This document shows positions 41,109-50,737 of a stretch of 64,000 nt of DNA, piece after piece. This DNA is from Streptomyces bicolor (GTDB lineage Bacteria > Actinomycetota > Actinomycetes > Streptomycetales > Streptomycetaceae), in the NCBI RefSeq assembly GCF_000719285.1, contig NZ_JOFS01000004.1, positions 124,001-188,000 of the forward strand. The letters are read 5' to 3'. The notes beneath the pieces were generated by a model. The model saw nothing but the letters and a program-made list of their open reading frames with translations. It did no database searches and was not told the DNA's origin. The translations under genes were made by a program, and so were the position numbers. Numbering within the stretch: the first letter of the stretch is position 1; each line of letters starts with the position of its first letter.

Positions 41109-43523
41109 ATGGCTTCGACGTCCACACCGCTCACCCTGCCCGTGCTGCCGCTCGACGACGAGGTCGTGCTGCCCGGAATGGTGGTCCCGCTGGATCTGAA
41201 CGACGCCGATGTACGCGCCGCCGTGGAGGCCGCGCAGGCCGCCGCCCGGTCCCAGCCCGGGAAGCCACGGGTGCTGTTGGTCCCACGCATCGACGGGACG
41301 TACGCGAGCACCGGTGTGCTCGGCACCGTCGAGCAGGTCGGCCGGCTGGCCGACGGTGACCCTGGCGCGCTGATCCGCGGCCGGGGACGGGTGAGGATCG
41401 GTGCGGGAACGACGGGTCCCGGAGCCGCCCTGTGGGTCGAGGGCACCCGCGTCGACCAGAGCGTGCCCGAGCCGCTGCCCGGCCAGGTGGCCGAACTGGT
41501 GAAGGAGTACAAGGCCCTCGCCACCGCCTGGCTGCGCAAGCGCGGCGCCTGGCAGGTCGTGGACCGGGTGCAGGCCATCGACGACGTCTCCGCCCTCGCC
41601 GACAACTCCGGCTACTCGCCGTTCCTGACCACCGAGCAGAAGGTGGAGCTCCTGGAGACCGCCGACCCGGTGGCCCGGCTGAAGCTCGCCACGCAGCAAC
41701 TGCGCGACCACCTCGCCGAGCAGGACGTCGCCGAGACCATCGCCAAGGACGTCCAGGAGGGCGTCGACAAGCAGCAGCGCGAGTTCCTGCTGCGCCGTCA
41801 GCTGGAGGCCGTCCGCAAGGAACTGCGCGAGCTCAACGGCGAGAAGGAGGGCGAGGAGTCCGACGACTACCGCGCCCGCGTCGAGGCCGCCGACCTGCCG
41901 GAGAAGGTCCGCGAGGCCGCGCTCAAGGAGGTCGACAAGCTGGAGCGGGCGAGTGACCAGTCGCCCGAGGGATCGTGGATCCGTACATGGCTCGACACCG
42001 TCCTCGAACTGCCCTGGAACGAGCGGACCGAGGACGAGTACGACATCCAGGGCGCGAAGGGCGTGCTGGACGCCGAGCACGCCGGTCTGGAGGACGTGAA
42101 GGAGCGGATCACCGAGTACCTGGCGGTGCGCAAGCGCCGTACGGACAGGGGCCTCGGGGTCGTCGGCGGGCGACGCGGCGGTGCCGTACTGGCGCTCGTC
42201 GGGCCGCCCGGCGTCGGCAAGACCTCGCTCGGCGAGTCCGTCGCGCACGCCATGGGCCGCAAGTTCGTCCGGGTCGCCCTCGGCGGCGTCCGCGACGAGG
42301 CCGAGATCCGCGGTCACCGCCGTACATACGTCGGCGCGCTGCCCGGCCGGATCGTGCGGGCCATCAAGGAGGCCGGGTCGATGAACCCGGTGGTCCTGCT
42401 CGACGAGATCGACAAGGTGGGGTCCGACTTCCGGGGCGACCCGGCGGCCGCCCTCCTCGAAGTGCTGGACCCGGCCCAGAACCACACCTTCCGGGACCAC
42501 TACCTGGAGGTGGAGCTGGACCTGTCGGACGTGGTCTTCCTGGCCACCGCCAACGTTCTGGAGGCCATCCCCGAGGCTCTGCTCGACCGGATGGAACTGG
42601 TCCGGCTCGACGGCTACACCGAGGACGAGAAGATCGTCATCGCCCGTGACCACCTGCTCCCGCGCCAGCTGGAGCGGGCGGGTCTGAACACGGACGAGGT
42701 CGCCATCGACGAGGGCGCCCTGCGCAAGCTCGCCGGCGAGTACACGCGCGAGGCGGGCGTCCGCAACCTCGAGCGGTCCATCGCGAGGCTGCTGCGCAAG
42801 GTGGCGGCACAGCACGAACTGGGCGAGCGGGAGCTGCCGTTCACGATCGGCGACGGTGACCTGCGCGGTCTGATCGGCCGGCCGCACCACGTGCCCGAAT
42901 CGGCCCAGGATCCGGCGGAGCGCCGTACGGCCGTACCGGGCGTGGCGACCGGACTCGCGGTCACGGGAGCGGGCGGGGACGTGCTGTTCGTCGAGGCGTC
43001 GCTGGCCGACCCGGAGACGGGCGCGGCGGGTCTGACGCTGACCGGCCAACTGGGTGACGTGATGAAGGAGAGCGCGCAGATCGCCCTGTCGTTCCTGCGC
43101 AGCCACGGCGCCGAACTCGAACTGCCGGTGGCCGACCTGAAGGACCGGGGCGTGCACATCCACTTCCCGGCGGGCGCGGTGCCGAAGGACGGCCCGAGCG
43201 CGGGCATCACGATGACGACGGCGCTGGCGTCGCTGCTGTCGGGCCGCCTGGTCCGCACGGACGTGGCGATGACGGGCGAGGTCTCGCTGACGGGCCGGGT
43301 CCTGCCGATCGGCGGCGTGAAGCAGAAGCTCCTGGCCGCCCACCGTGCGGGGGTGACGACCGTCGTCATCCCCAAGCGCAACGAGCCCGACCTGGACGAC
43401 GTCCCCGCGGAGGTGCTGGACAAGCTCGACGTCCACGCCGTCACCGACGTCCGCCAGGTCCTCGAACTGGCCCTGTCGCCGGCCACGAGCGACGCGGCCC
43501 CGGAGGTTCCGGTCGCGGCGTGA
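41109..43523 (+). CDS. lon: ATP-dependent Lon protease
   Basis: An 804-residue LonA. The N-terminal substrate domain (~8-200) starts [19 protein letters not shown], followed by a coiled-coil linker. The AAA+ module has Walker [12 protein letters not shown] and Walker [12 protein letters not shown]. The C-terminal protease domain has the nucleophile in [11 protein letters not shown] and the dyad Lys in [15 protein letters not shown]. It degrades misfolded and regulatory proteins in the cytoplasm. The start is ATG 41109 behind GGGGAG. The HAIR element upstream places it in the HspR heat-shock regulon. A hairpin terminator follows. Confidence 0.97.
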   Translation: MASTSTPLTLPVLPLDDEVVLPGMVVPLDLNDADVRAAVEAAQAAARSQPGKPRVLLVPRIDGTYASTGVLGTVEQVGRLADGDPGALIRGRGRVRIGAGTTGPGAALWVEGTRVDQSVPEPLPGQVAELVKEYKALATAWLRKRGAWQVVDRVQAIDDVSALADNSGYSPFLTTEQKVELLETADPVARLKLATQQLRDHLAEQDVAETIAKDVQEGVDKQQREFLLRRQLEAVRKELRELNGEKEGEESDDYRARVEAADLPEKVREAALKEVDKLERASDQSPEGSWIRTWLDTVLELPWNERTEDEYDIQGAKGVLDAEHAGLEDVKERITEYLAVRKRRTDRGLGVVGGRRGGAVLALVGPPGVGKTSLGESVAHAMGRKFVRVALGGVRDEAEIRGHRRTYVGALPGRIVRAIKEAGSMNPVVLLDEIDKVGSDFRGDPAAALLEVLDPAQNHTFRDHYLEVELDLSDVVFLATANVLEAIPEALLDRMELVRLDGYTEDEKIVIARDHLLPRQLERAGLNTDEVAIDEGALRKLAGEYTREAGVRNLERSIARLLRKVAAQHELGERELPFTIGDGDLRGLIGRPHHVPESAQDPAERRTAVPGVATGLAVTGAGGDVLFVEASLADPETGAAGLTLTGQLGDVMKESAQIALSFLRSHGAELELPVADLKDRGVHIHFPAGAVPKDGPSAGITMTTALASLLSGRLVRTDVAMTGEVSLTGRVLPIGGVKQKLLAAHRAGVTTVVIPKRNEPDLDDVPAEVLDKLDVHAVTDVRQVLELALSPATSDAAPEVPVAA

Positions 43524-43544
43524 CGGACGCCACCGGACAGGCAG

Positions 43545-43574
43545 GGCCCGGGTCCCGTGAGGGAGGCCCGGGCC
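43545..43574. terminator. Hairpin terminator between lon and lysozyme gene
   Basis: GGCCCGGG (43545-43552) pairs with CCCGGGCC (43567-43574), and an inner TCCC/GGGA can extend the stem. It lies 22 bp after the lon stop and 17 bp past the end of the convergent gene, so it can serve both. Confidence 0.7.
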
Positions 43575-43590
43575 TTCGCCGCGACAGGTC

Positions 43591-44424
43591 CTAGCCGTTG
43601 GCTAGCGCCACGACCCGGTCCAGCGCCCCGTTGAACCTGTTGTGGTCCCCGACCGTCGGTCCGGAGGACGTGTACTGCCACATCGTGTAGTAGCTCCACC
43701 CGGCCGGCAGCTCCCCCACCGCCGTCGCGTACCGGGCGATCCACAGCGGGTTGGCGGAGGCGAAACCGCTGTAGTTGCCGGTGCACTGCTTCCACCAGTT
43801 CGTCGCCGTGTAGATGACGGGGTGGCGGCCGGTGCGGGCCTTGTACTGGTTCAGGAAGTCGCGGATCCAGGTGACCATCCCGCTCGTCGTCTTGCCGTAG
43901 CAGGCGTCGCCGTACGGGTTCCACTCGATGTCGAGGGCGCCGGGCAGGGTCCTGCCGTCGCGGGACCAGCCGCCGCCGTGGTCGACGAAATAGTCGGCCT
44001 GCGTTGCGCCATTGGTGGTGTCCGGGGTCGCGAAGTGGTACGCGCCGCGGATCATGCCGACGTTGTAGGAACCGTTGTACTGCTGGGGGAAGTAGGGGTT
44101 GGTGTAGTACGTCCCCTCGGTCGCCTTCACGTAGGCCCACTTCACCCCGCTGTTCCACAGGGTCGACCAGGCGACGTTGCCCTGATGGCTGGAGACGTCC
44201 ACGCCCTCGGTCTGGGTGGCCATGGGCCCCAGGGGGACGCCGTGTACGCCGTCGTGGGCGATGACGCCCATGCCCATGTGCGCGGAGCCCCGGCGTGGGG
44301 TGTCGTCACCGGCGGACGCGGGGGAGGGCTGGGTGGCGAGTAGGAGGGACAGGATCGCGGCGAGCAGGAGCCCGGCGAGGTGCGGGCGCCGGGGGCGGAG
44401 CGGTTCGGGTCTGTGCACGGGCAT
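43591..44424 (-). CDS. Secreted GH25 lysozyme (N,O-diacetylmuramidase)
   Basis: A 277-residue protein with a signal peptide: basic start, hydrophobic LAGLLLAAILSLLLA, and likely cleavage after SPASA at about residue 38. The GH25 catalytic domain (~72-270) has GVDVSSHQGNV with the first Asp, ALDIEWNP with the DxE catalytic pair and WQYTSSG at the end. It cuts the beta-1,4 bond between MurNAc and GlcNAc outside the cell. The start is ATG 44424 with GGAGG at the right distance. It is one of several wall hydrolases in the window. Confidence 0.94.
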   Translation of the reverse strand: MPVHRPEPLRPRRPHLAGLLLAAILSLLLATQPSPASAGDDTPRRGSAHMGMGVIAHDGVHGVPLGPMATQTEGVDVSSHQGNVAWSTLWNSGVKWAYVKATEGTYYTNPYFPQQYNGSYNVGMIRGAYHFATPDTTNGATQADYFVDHGGGWSRDGRTLPGALDIEWNPYGDACYGKTTSGMVTWIRDFLNQYKARTGRHPVIYTATNWWKQCTGNYSGFASANPLWIARYATAVGELPAGWSYYTMWQYTSSGPTVGDHNRFNGALDRVVALANG

Positions 44425-44676
44425 AAGCGTGCCTCCGAAGGCTCGGTGGTGCTCGGTGGGGAAACGCGTGGTGGTGGGGCGGCCGTTAGGGGCATGACGG
44501 TGGCGTGCGCATGCCAGTCAAGCCTCCGGTGGAGAAGCTAGGCACGCAGAAGCGCAGGTGGAAGGGGGTCCGGAGGCTGCCTTTGGTCTGGGCCTGCGAA
44601 ATACTGGCGGAGCTGCGGCGATGACGGCGGTCGGCGGAAAACTTTCCGGACCGGGAAATACGAGGCAGGGGCTGAC

Positions 44677-45189
44677 GTGCGCGAAGACGGAAACGGCGAG
44701 GGTCGGCGAGTCGGGCCCGGGGCTGACCCCTCCGGCGGAGTGTCCGATCGTGGTCCGGACCAGCCCGAATTCCTGGACCTGGAACGCGAGTTGACGGTCC
44801 TGTTCCGGCGCGCCAGGGCCAAGCAGGGCGAGATGGCCCGCGAGGTCCATCCGGACCTGGAGTCAGCGGCGTACGGCCTGTTGGTCCGGCTGGGTGAGTC
44901 AGGGCGTCAGCGGGCCACCGAGCTCGCCGCCTACATCGGGGTCGGCAAGGCCACCATGTCCCGCCAGCTGCGCGCCCTGGAGGACCTCGGGCTCGTCGCC
45001 CGCGAGCCGGACCCCGCCGACGGGCGGGCCTGGCTGGTGCACCTCACCGAGGAGGGACGCGGCCGGGTCGCGAAGGTGCGGGAGGCCCGGCGGGCCCGTT
45101 ATGTCGAGCAGCTGTCCCACTGGGACCGGCGTGAGGTCGCGGAGCTGGCGCGGTTGCTGAACCAGCTGAACCGGGGGATGGAGAAGTAG
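44677..45189 (+). CDS. MarR family transcriptional regulator
   Basis: A 170-residue protein. The first ~30 residues are a Gly/Asp-rich extension. The MarR winged helix follows: ATELAAYIGVGKATMSRQLR is the recognition HTH and GLVAREPDPADGRAWLVHLT the wing. GTG 44677 is chosen for its AGGGG; GTG 44740 would remove the extension. It is divergent from the lysozyme gene across 252 bp that contain a near-perfect 16-bp dyad (44501-44516). Confidence 0.9.
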   Translation: MREDGNGEGRRVGPGADPSGGVSDRGPDQPEFLDLERELTVLFRRARAKQGEMAREVHPDLESAAYGLLVRLGESGRQRATELAAYIGVGKATMSRQLRALEDLGLVAREPDPADGRAWLVHLTEEGRGRVAKVREARRARYVEQLSHWDRREVAELARLLNQLNRGMEK

Positions 45190-45231
45190 GCCCGAGGAGG
45201 AACCGGGCGTGCCCACGCAGGTCTGTGTGGG

Positions 45232-46020
45232 TCACAGCTCCGCGTACACGACCGTCGCGTCGTCATGCGTCTTGCTCCGCCCCAGATACGCCCGCTCCTC
45301 CGCGTCGGCCGACTCCAGCGCCCGCACCCGGTCCACCAGGGCCCGCGCCCCCTCTTTCCGTACGACGGTGAAGCACTCCGCCCAGTCGCCCTCCCGGAAC
45401 TTCTCCACCCACCTCGTCGCCCCGTCCGTCAGCGCCGCCAGCGCCCGCACGTCTGCCCGCGCCAGCACCCCCGTGACCGCCCGGCCCGCCACCGACGGAT
45501 CCGCGGCGGCCGTGAAGAAGCCGCCCTCCTTGTTGCGGATGTGGGCGTCGATCAGCGCGTCCGTGGCCAGGGACGCCCGTGGGAGACGGGACAGGCGGTC
45601 GTCCAGGAAGGGTGTGACCGTGCCGTCCGGCGACTGCGCCAGCAGGGTCGAGTCGGACAGGATCAGGTACTCCACCGACTCCGGCGACCACCGCGTCAGC
45701 ACCACTGTGGCCTGTGGGGTGCGCGGGTGAGAAAGGTCACAGGTTTCCCGGTGTGCGTCAGCGGTACGAGCGATGGCGCGGGCCAGCGCGTCCGTGAGCG
45801 GAACATCGGGGAGCGAAACGGTCAGTTCGGTCAGGGCTCCGCCGAGCCGTGCGGTGAACCAGGGGACGGAATGGAGACAGCCCGTCCCGCTCCTCGGCGG
45901 GGTCACCCCGTCGAGGACGACCAGCACGCCACCCTGTCCCGAGGCGGGCAGTCCGACACTGGCGAAGTCCTCGTTGGGGCGGGCCGGGTCGCCGGGTTCG
46001 GAGGCAAGCTCTGTTCGCAT
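45232..46020 (-). CDS. PP2C-like protein phosphatase domain protein
   Basis: A 262-residue protein with the PP2C metal-site pattern: PNEDFASVG near the N-terminus, VLVVLDGVTPP, ALTDGATRW in the middle and DDATVVYAEL at the end. All four acidic blocks are present, so activity is plausible. It would remove phosphate from Ser/Thr residues or act in a partner-switch system. The start is ATG 46020; the frame also extends upstream. It is convergent with MarR (42 bp gap) and divergent from the conservon. Confidence 0.83.
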   Translation of the reverse strand: MRTELASEPGDPARPNEDFASVGLPASGQGGVLVVLDGVTPPRSGTGCLHSVPWFTARLGGALTELTVSLPDVPLTDALARAIARTADAHRETCDLSHPRTPQATVVLTRWSPESVEYLILSDSTLLAQSPDGTVTPFLDDRLSRLPRASLATDALIDAHIRNKEGGFFTAAADPSVAGRAVTGVLARADVRALAALTDGATRWVEKFREGDWAECFTVVRKEGARALVDRVRALESADAEERAYLGRSKTHDDATVVYAEL

Positions 46021-46324
46021 TCGGCCAGTCTGCACGAGGCCTTCACAAGGTTCGCCAAGGGGTCTCATCGGTTGCCGAATCGGTGCAGCAGCGCAGGTCA
46101 GGCGCCTGGTTTGGGGCGGAATGGAGCGCTCCTTCCAAGCGTGGCGGCGAATACTGCCATCGCCTGCCGCAGACGTCCAACCGGCCCGCCGCGGAAGGCG
46201 TCTGCACGCGCCAGAGAAACTTGCCCGCCAACTCCCCTCCGGGGTTCACTCCTTCGGGTGGCGGGTCAGGTGATGCGCGGCCGTTGCCCACCGGCACTGG
46301 GAGGGTCGGGGACCGGTGAGGACA

Positions 46325-46354
46325 CCCCCTGCTCGACCAAGTCGAGCTTGGGGG
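46325..46354. repeat. Hairpin repeat (GCTCGAC/GTCGAGC type) upstream of the conservon
   Basis: CCCCC-T-GCTCGAC, a CAA loop, and GTCGAGC-TT-GGGGG form a stem with a 7-bp inner and 5-bp outer arm. I recognise this wording as a short palindromic repeat scattered through Streptomyces genomes. It lies in the ~400-bp gap 46021-46422, in which I see no gene; the conservon promoter must be there. Confidence 0.5.
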
Positions 46355-46422
46355 AGGGGTGCACGCGAGGTCGGCGGTAGTTGACGGAGCGTCACCCGGA
46401 CCCATGGGTACACGAGTCAGGA

Positions 46423-49167
46423 ATGCGAGCACCGGTGCAGAAGATGCGGCCTCGTCGCTCAGGCAAGCAGACGGCCTCCGCAGGGGGCGCCAAGCCCACT
46501 CCCGGCACCACCACCGACGTCACACCCGCCGGCAAGGGGCGCCCGACCCACGTACGGAACCGGCTGATCGTCGCCGTGGCCGTCGTGGCCGCCGCCATCG
46601 CCGCGGCCGGTGTCCCGTCGGTCGTCGCCGCCTCCGGGGAACTGCACGACTCCCAGGAACTGGTGACCCTCGCCGAGCAGACCGAGGAAGCGCTCACGCT
46701 CGCGCACTCCCTCGCCGACGAGCGCGACGACGTCACGTCGTACATCGCCGCGGGCCGGCCCAAGTCGAAGGCGCCCAGCGAGCAGCGCAGCGCCCGCGTC
46801 GACCGGCAGGTCGAGGAACTGCGCGCCGACACCGACGCCCCGGCCTCGCTCCACGACGAGCTCGACGGCATCGCGGCCGTGCGCCGGGCCGCGCTCACCG
46901 GCCAGAGCACCGCGCTGGAAGCACACCGGGCCTACTCGGCCACCATCACCGAACTGCACCGGCTCGCCGAGCGGCTGGCCGAGCAGATGCCGCCCCGCAC
47001 GGGCTCCGGCGCGTACGCCCTGGCCGAGCTGGACTCCGCGGTGCAGCAGGCCGCCGCCGCCCGCGGGCTGCTCCTCGCCGCCCTCAGCGTGCCGACCACC
47101 ACCGAGACCGTCATCGACCCGGTCACCGGCCTCGCCACCACGCAGAAGACCTCCACGGACGCCGACGCCCAGCAGCGCGCCGCGCTCAGCGCCGCCGCCC
47201 AGCAGGCCCGCCTGCGCTCCGACGCCGCACTCGCCGACTTCCACGAGACCGCCCCCAAGTCCGCGCGGACCTCCTACGACTCCACGGTCACCGGCCCCGA
47301 GGTCACCACCGCCGACCGGTACCTCGCCTCCCTCACCGACCAGGCCACGCTCTCCGACCGGGACCTGAACACCAGCACCCGGCGCGCCGAGGCCGCCCTC
47401 TCCTCCCGCGTCGACCTGATGCGCGGCGTGGAGTCGGCCCTCTACGACCGCCGCACCAAGGACCTCGAACAGCTCCGCGACGACGACGTCACCGCGCTGG
47501 AGATCCGCATCGCGATCCTCGGCGCCCTGATGCTGCTCGCCGTCGGCGTCGCCACCGGCATGGCGCGCTCCCTCACCCGGCCGCTGGCCGTCCTGCGGAT
47601 CGGCTCCGCGCGGCTCGCCGGGGCAGAGGACCCGGCGGCCGAGGAGCCCGTCAAGTTCACCGGCCGCAAGGACGAGTTCGCCCAGGTCGTCAACTCCGTC
47701 AACGCCTTGCACGCGCACGCCGTCGCCCTCCACGAGCGCATCACCACGCTGGAGTCCGATCGCAAGCACCTCGTCGGCCAGCGGCAGAAGATGGCCGACG
47801 CCCGCGAGGAGCTGCGCACCGAACTCGCCGAGTCCGCGGCCCAGCTGGAGCGCCTGCGGGACACCATCGGCGCCACCTTCGTGAACCTCGCCCTGCGCAC
47901 CCTCGGCCTCGTCGAGCGCCAACTCGCCGTCATCGAGGGCCTGGAGGAGCGCGAGCAGGACCCCGACCGGCTCGCCACGCTCTTCAAGCTCGACCACTTC
48001 GCCACGGTCATGCGCCGGCACAGCGAGAACCTCCTCGTCCTGGCCGGCACCGAGCACGTCCAGCAGCACGCCGGGCCCGTCCCGCTCGTCGACGTCGTCC
48101 GCGCGGCCGTCAGCGAGATCGAGCGGTACGAGCGCGTCCGCATAGCCGCGCTGCCGCCGCACGCGCACGTGGCAGGGTTCGCCGCCGACGACCTCTCCCA
48201 CCTCCTGGCCGAGCTGATGGAGAACGCCACCTCGTTCTCCCCGCCCGACCTGCCCGTCGAGATCTCCGGCTGGCTGCTGGAGAACGGCGAGGTCATGCTC
48301 TCCGTCCAGGACGAGGGCATCGGCATGACCGGCGAGCGCCTGACGCGCCTCAACTCCCGGCTCGCCGACTTCGACCCCGAGATCTCCTACGACCAGGAGG
48401 GCGACGACGGCCTGGGCCTCGGCCTGTACGTCGTCGCCCGCCTCGCCCACCGCCACGGCGTCCGGGTCCAGCTCCGGGAGCAGAAGAGCGGCGGCATCGC
48501 GGCGGTCGCGGTCCTGCCGAAGGGCCTGCTCGCGGCGGCCCCCGCGGCCGCGGTCCCCGCCGACGCCCCGCACCGCACCGGCACCCACGCCTTCTCGCTG
48601 CCCGGCGCCGACGCGGAGGCCAACTCCAACGTCCTGCGCGGCCGCTCGAAGGACGGCGACCCGTTGGTGGCGCTGGCGGAGAAGGCCGTACGCGAGACGG
48701 GCGACGCCGAAAAGGACGTAGCCGACGACGACGTAGCCGACAAGGACGTATCGGAACCGGAGACTCCTGCCGAGACCACCATGGAGCTCCTGATCCCGGA
48801 GCAGGCCGCGGCGCCCTCCGAGGAGACGGAGACAGAGCAGGCTCGGGCGACCGACCCCTACGCCATCGGCCCGGACACGCATGAGCGTGCTCGGGACGAG
48901 GGGGAGGAACCCGAGGAGCAGGTGACCGACAAGGGCCTCCCCAAGCGCACCCCGAAGATCACCGCACCCGCCCAGGCCCCGCGACAGCGGACCGGCGGCG
49001 TCGACGCCGAAGCCCTCCGCAGAAGGCTCGGCGGCTTCCGCAAGGGCGCGGAGGCCGGCTACCGCGACGTAGAGGCGGAGATCGCCGAACAGACCGGCCA
49101 GAACAAGACACCCAGCAGTGAATCCGAAGCAGCCACGGGGGGCACAGTCGAGGAGGCAAGCAGTTGA
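46423..49167 (+). CDS. cvnA: Conservon sensor kinase (CvnA), nitrate/nitrite-sensing-like
   Basis: About 914 residues from ATG 46423; TTG 46381 and ATG 46444 are alternatives. TM1 (NRLIVAVAVVAAAIAAAG) is followed by a ~290-residue extracytoplasmic helical NIT-type sensor, TM2 (IRIAILGALMLLAVGVATG) and a HAMP-like linker. The unusual dimerisation helix has LFKLDHFATVMRRHSENLLVLAG. HATPase_c has LLAELMENATSFSPP, DEGIGM and GLGLGLYVVARLAHRHG. About 250 C-terminal residues are disordered, with DVADDDVADKDVSE repeats. It heads a conservon, a membrane-associated GTPase switch unique to actinomycetes. Confidence 0.92.
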   Translation: MRAPVQKMRPRRSGKQTASAGGAKPTPGTTTDVTPAGKGRPTHVRNRLIVAVAVVAAAIAAAGVPSVVAASGELHDSQELVTLAEQTEEALTLAHSLADERDDVTSYIAAGRPKSKAPSEQRSARVDRQVEELRADTDAPASLHDELDGIAAVRRAALTGQSTALEAHRAYSATITELHRLAERLAEQMPPRTGSGAYALAELDSAVQQAAAARGLLLAALSVPTTTETVIDPVTGLATTQKTSTDADAQQRAALSAAAQQARLRSDAALADFHETAPKSARTSYDSTVTGPEVTTADRYLASLTDQATLSDRDLNTSTRRAEAALSSRVDLMRGVESALYDRRTKDLEQLRDDDVTALEIRIAILGALMLLAVGVATGMARSLTRPLAVLRIGSARLAGAEDPAAEEPVKFTGRKDEFAQVVNSVNALHAHAVALHERITTLESDRKHLVGQRQKMADAREELRTELAESAAQLERLRDTIGATFVNLALRTLGLVERQLAVIEGLEEREQDPDRLATLFKLDHFATVMRRHSENLLVLAGTEHVQQHAGPVPLVDVVRAAVSEIERYERVRIAALPPHAHVAGFAADDLSHLLAELMENATSFSPPDLPVEISGWLLENGEVMLSVQDEGIGMTGERLTRLNSRLADFDPEISYDQEGDDGLGLGLYVVARLAHRHGVRVQLREQKSGGIAAVAVLPKGLLAAAPAAAVPADAPHRTGTHAFSLPGADAEANSNVLRGRSKDGDPLVALAEKAVRETGDAEKDVADDDVADKDVSEPETPAETTMELLIPEQAAAPSEETETEQARATDPYAIGPDTHERARDEGEEPEEQVTDKGLPKRTPKITAPAQAPRQRTGGVDAEALRRRLGGFRKGAEAGYRDVEAEIAEQTGQNKTPSSESEAATGGTVEEASS

Positions 49168-49667
49168 CCGCGCCCAGTACCTTCGGACTGAGCAGTGAAG
49201 CCCGCAACCTGCACTGGTTGTTGACGAATCTGGTCGAGGAGGTGCCGGGCATCCAGTCGGTCGCCGTGGTCTCCTCCGACGGCCTGCTCCTGCTCTCCTC
49301 GGACCACGCCCGCAACGAAGAGGCCCGGGAGGCGAGGAACGACAAGCCCACCGGCCCCCGCGGCTCCTCCGCCGACCTCGCCACCATCGTCTCCGGCATC
49401 GGCAGCCTCACCATCGGCGCCGCCAAGCTGATGCAGTTCGGCGGGGTGAAGCACACGATGGTCGCGATGGACGAGGGCAGCCTGTTCGTGATGTCCATCA
49501 GCGACGGCTCGCTGCTCGGGGTGCACGGCTCCGCCGAATGCGACATGAGCGTGGTGGCCTACCACATGGCGCTCTTCGTCGGCCGCGCCGGCCATGTCCT
49601 CACCCCCGAACTGCGCAGCGAGCTACGGAAATCCCTCGAGACCGCGTCGGCAGGGAGTACCCGATGA
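49164..49667 (+). CDS. cvnB: Conservon Roadblock/LC7 protein (CvnB)
   Basis: A 167-residue protein from TTG 49164, which overlaps the kinase stop (TTGA); GGAGG lies 7 bases upstream. It has a Roadblock/LC7 fold: LHWLLTNLVEEVPGIQSVAVVSSDG, GSLTIGAAKLM, MDEGSLFVMSISDG and a C-terminal helix. Roadblock proteins regulate small GTPases; in conservons CvnB interacts with the kinase and the GTPase CvnD. It is a 4-bp overlap gene within the operon. Confidence 0.94.
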   Translation: MTAPSTFGLSSEARNLHWLLTNLVEEVPGIQSVAVVSSDGLLLLSSDHARNEEAREARNDKPTGPRGSSADLATIVSGIGSLTIGAAKLMQFGGVKHTMVAMDEGSLFVMSISDGSLLGVHGSAECDMSVVAYHMALFVGRAGHVLTPELRSELRKSLETASAGSTR

Positions 49668-50092
49668 GCAACGCCCCGAAGAACCGGCCCCAGCTCCCCG
49701 TCCGCGGCGGCGAGCGCAAACCCGCCCGCGTACGCCCCTACTCGCTCACCGGCGGCCGTACCCGCTTCGGCCACGTCCTGCTCGTCGAGACGTTGGTCGG
49801 CAGCACGGCCGCGCTGGAGACGCCCGAGGAGCGCAAGAAACTGACGAAAGGTTCCCTCACCACCCGGGTCATGCCGGAGATGCGGGCCATCGTCGAACTG
49901 TGCCGCCGTATGCGCACGGTGGCCGAGATCGCCGCGCTGCTGAAGATGCCGCTCGGCGTGGTCCGCGTGCTCCTGAGCGACCTCGCGGACCAGGGAAGGA
50001 TCCGTGTGTACGGCACCGGAACCGGTCATGGCACGGGCCGGCCGGACCGCGCTCTGCTGGAAAGGGTGCTGAGTGGACTCCGTCGTCTCTGA
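49664..50092 (+). CDS. cvnC: Conservon DUF742 protein (CvnC)
   Basis: A 142-residue protein from ATG 49664 (ATGA overlap). It has a basic N-terminus, then VRPYSLTGGRTR and the winged-helix-like PEMRAIVELCRRMRTVAEIAALLKMPLGVVRVL typical of DUF742. It ends GRPDRALLERVLSGLRRL. It is the third member of the conservon and probably couples the sensor kinase to the GTPase. Confidence 0.93.
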   Translation: MSNAPKNRPQLPVRGGERKPARVRPYSLTGGRTRFGHVLLVETLVGSTAALETPEERKKLTKGSLTTRVMPEMRAIVELCRRMRTVAEIAALLKMPLGVVRVLLSDLADQGRIRVYGTGTGHGTGRPDRALLERVLSGLRRL

Positions 50093-50711
50093 CGCCGCTC
50101 GCGGTGTCTCCCCGCTCCTCGACGAAGAGGGGCCCGAACAGCCCTGGCAGACGGACCGCACCCGAGCCCCGATCGCCACGAAGATAGTCGTGGCCGGCGG
50201 CTTCGGCGTCGGCAAGACCACGCTGGTCACCGCCGTCTCGGAGATCACGCCCCTGCAGACCGAGGCGCTGATGACCGAGGCGAGCGAGGAGACCGACGAC
50301 CTCACCTCGACGCCGGGCAAGCTGACCACCACCGTGGCCATGGACTTCGGCCGCATCACGCTCGACGACGACCTGGTGCTCTACCTGTTCGGCACGCCGG
50401 GCCAGCAGCGGTTCTGGTTCATGTGGGACGACCTGGTGCGCGGCGCGATCGGCGCGGTCGTCCTGGCCGACACCCGGCGCCTGAAGGACTGCTTCCCCGC
50501 GCTGGACTACTTCGAGAGCTGCGGCCTGCCGTACGTCGTCGCGGTCAACCACTTCGACGGCAGCGAGCTGTTCGAACCGGAGGACGTGCGGGAAGCGTTG
50601 ACGATCCCCGCGCGCATACCCGTAATGATCATGGATGCCCGGCGCCGGATCTCGGTGATCGAGACCCTGCTGTCCCTCGTCGGCCACGCGCTGGACGAAA
50701 CCCCCGAGTAG
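50073..50711 (+). CDS. cvnD: Conservon small GTPase (CvnD)
   Basis: A 212-residue GTPase from GTG 50073, overlapping cvnC by 20 bp. G1 is GGFGVGKTTL, G3 is GTPGQQRFW and G4 is VNHFDG (Asn-x-x-Asp kept, Lys replaced by His as usual in this family). The Gln-Gln after the G3 Gly differs from Ras. An N-terminal ~35-residue lead precedes the fold. It acts as the output switch of the conservon at the membrane. Confidence 0.94.
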   Translation: MDSVVSDAARGVSPLLDEEGPEQPWQTDRTRAPIATKIVVAGGFGVGKTTLVTAVSEITPLQTEALMTEASEETDDLTSTPGKLTTTVAMDFGRITLDDDLVLYLFGTPGQQRFWFMWDDLVRGAIGAVVLADTRRLKDCFPALDYFESCGLPYVVAVNHFDGSELFEPEDVREALTIPARIPVMIMDARRRISVIETLLSLVGHALDETPE

Positions 50712-50737
50712 ATCCCCGAGTAGGAGAACAGCCCCGG

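Noticed and set aside
46359..48884. 841-codon frame over the conservon kinase
   Set aside because: Arg-rich shadow frame; the kinase frame has TM segments and all HATPase motifs.
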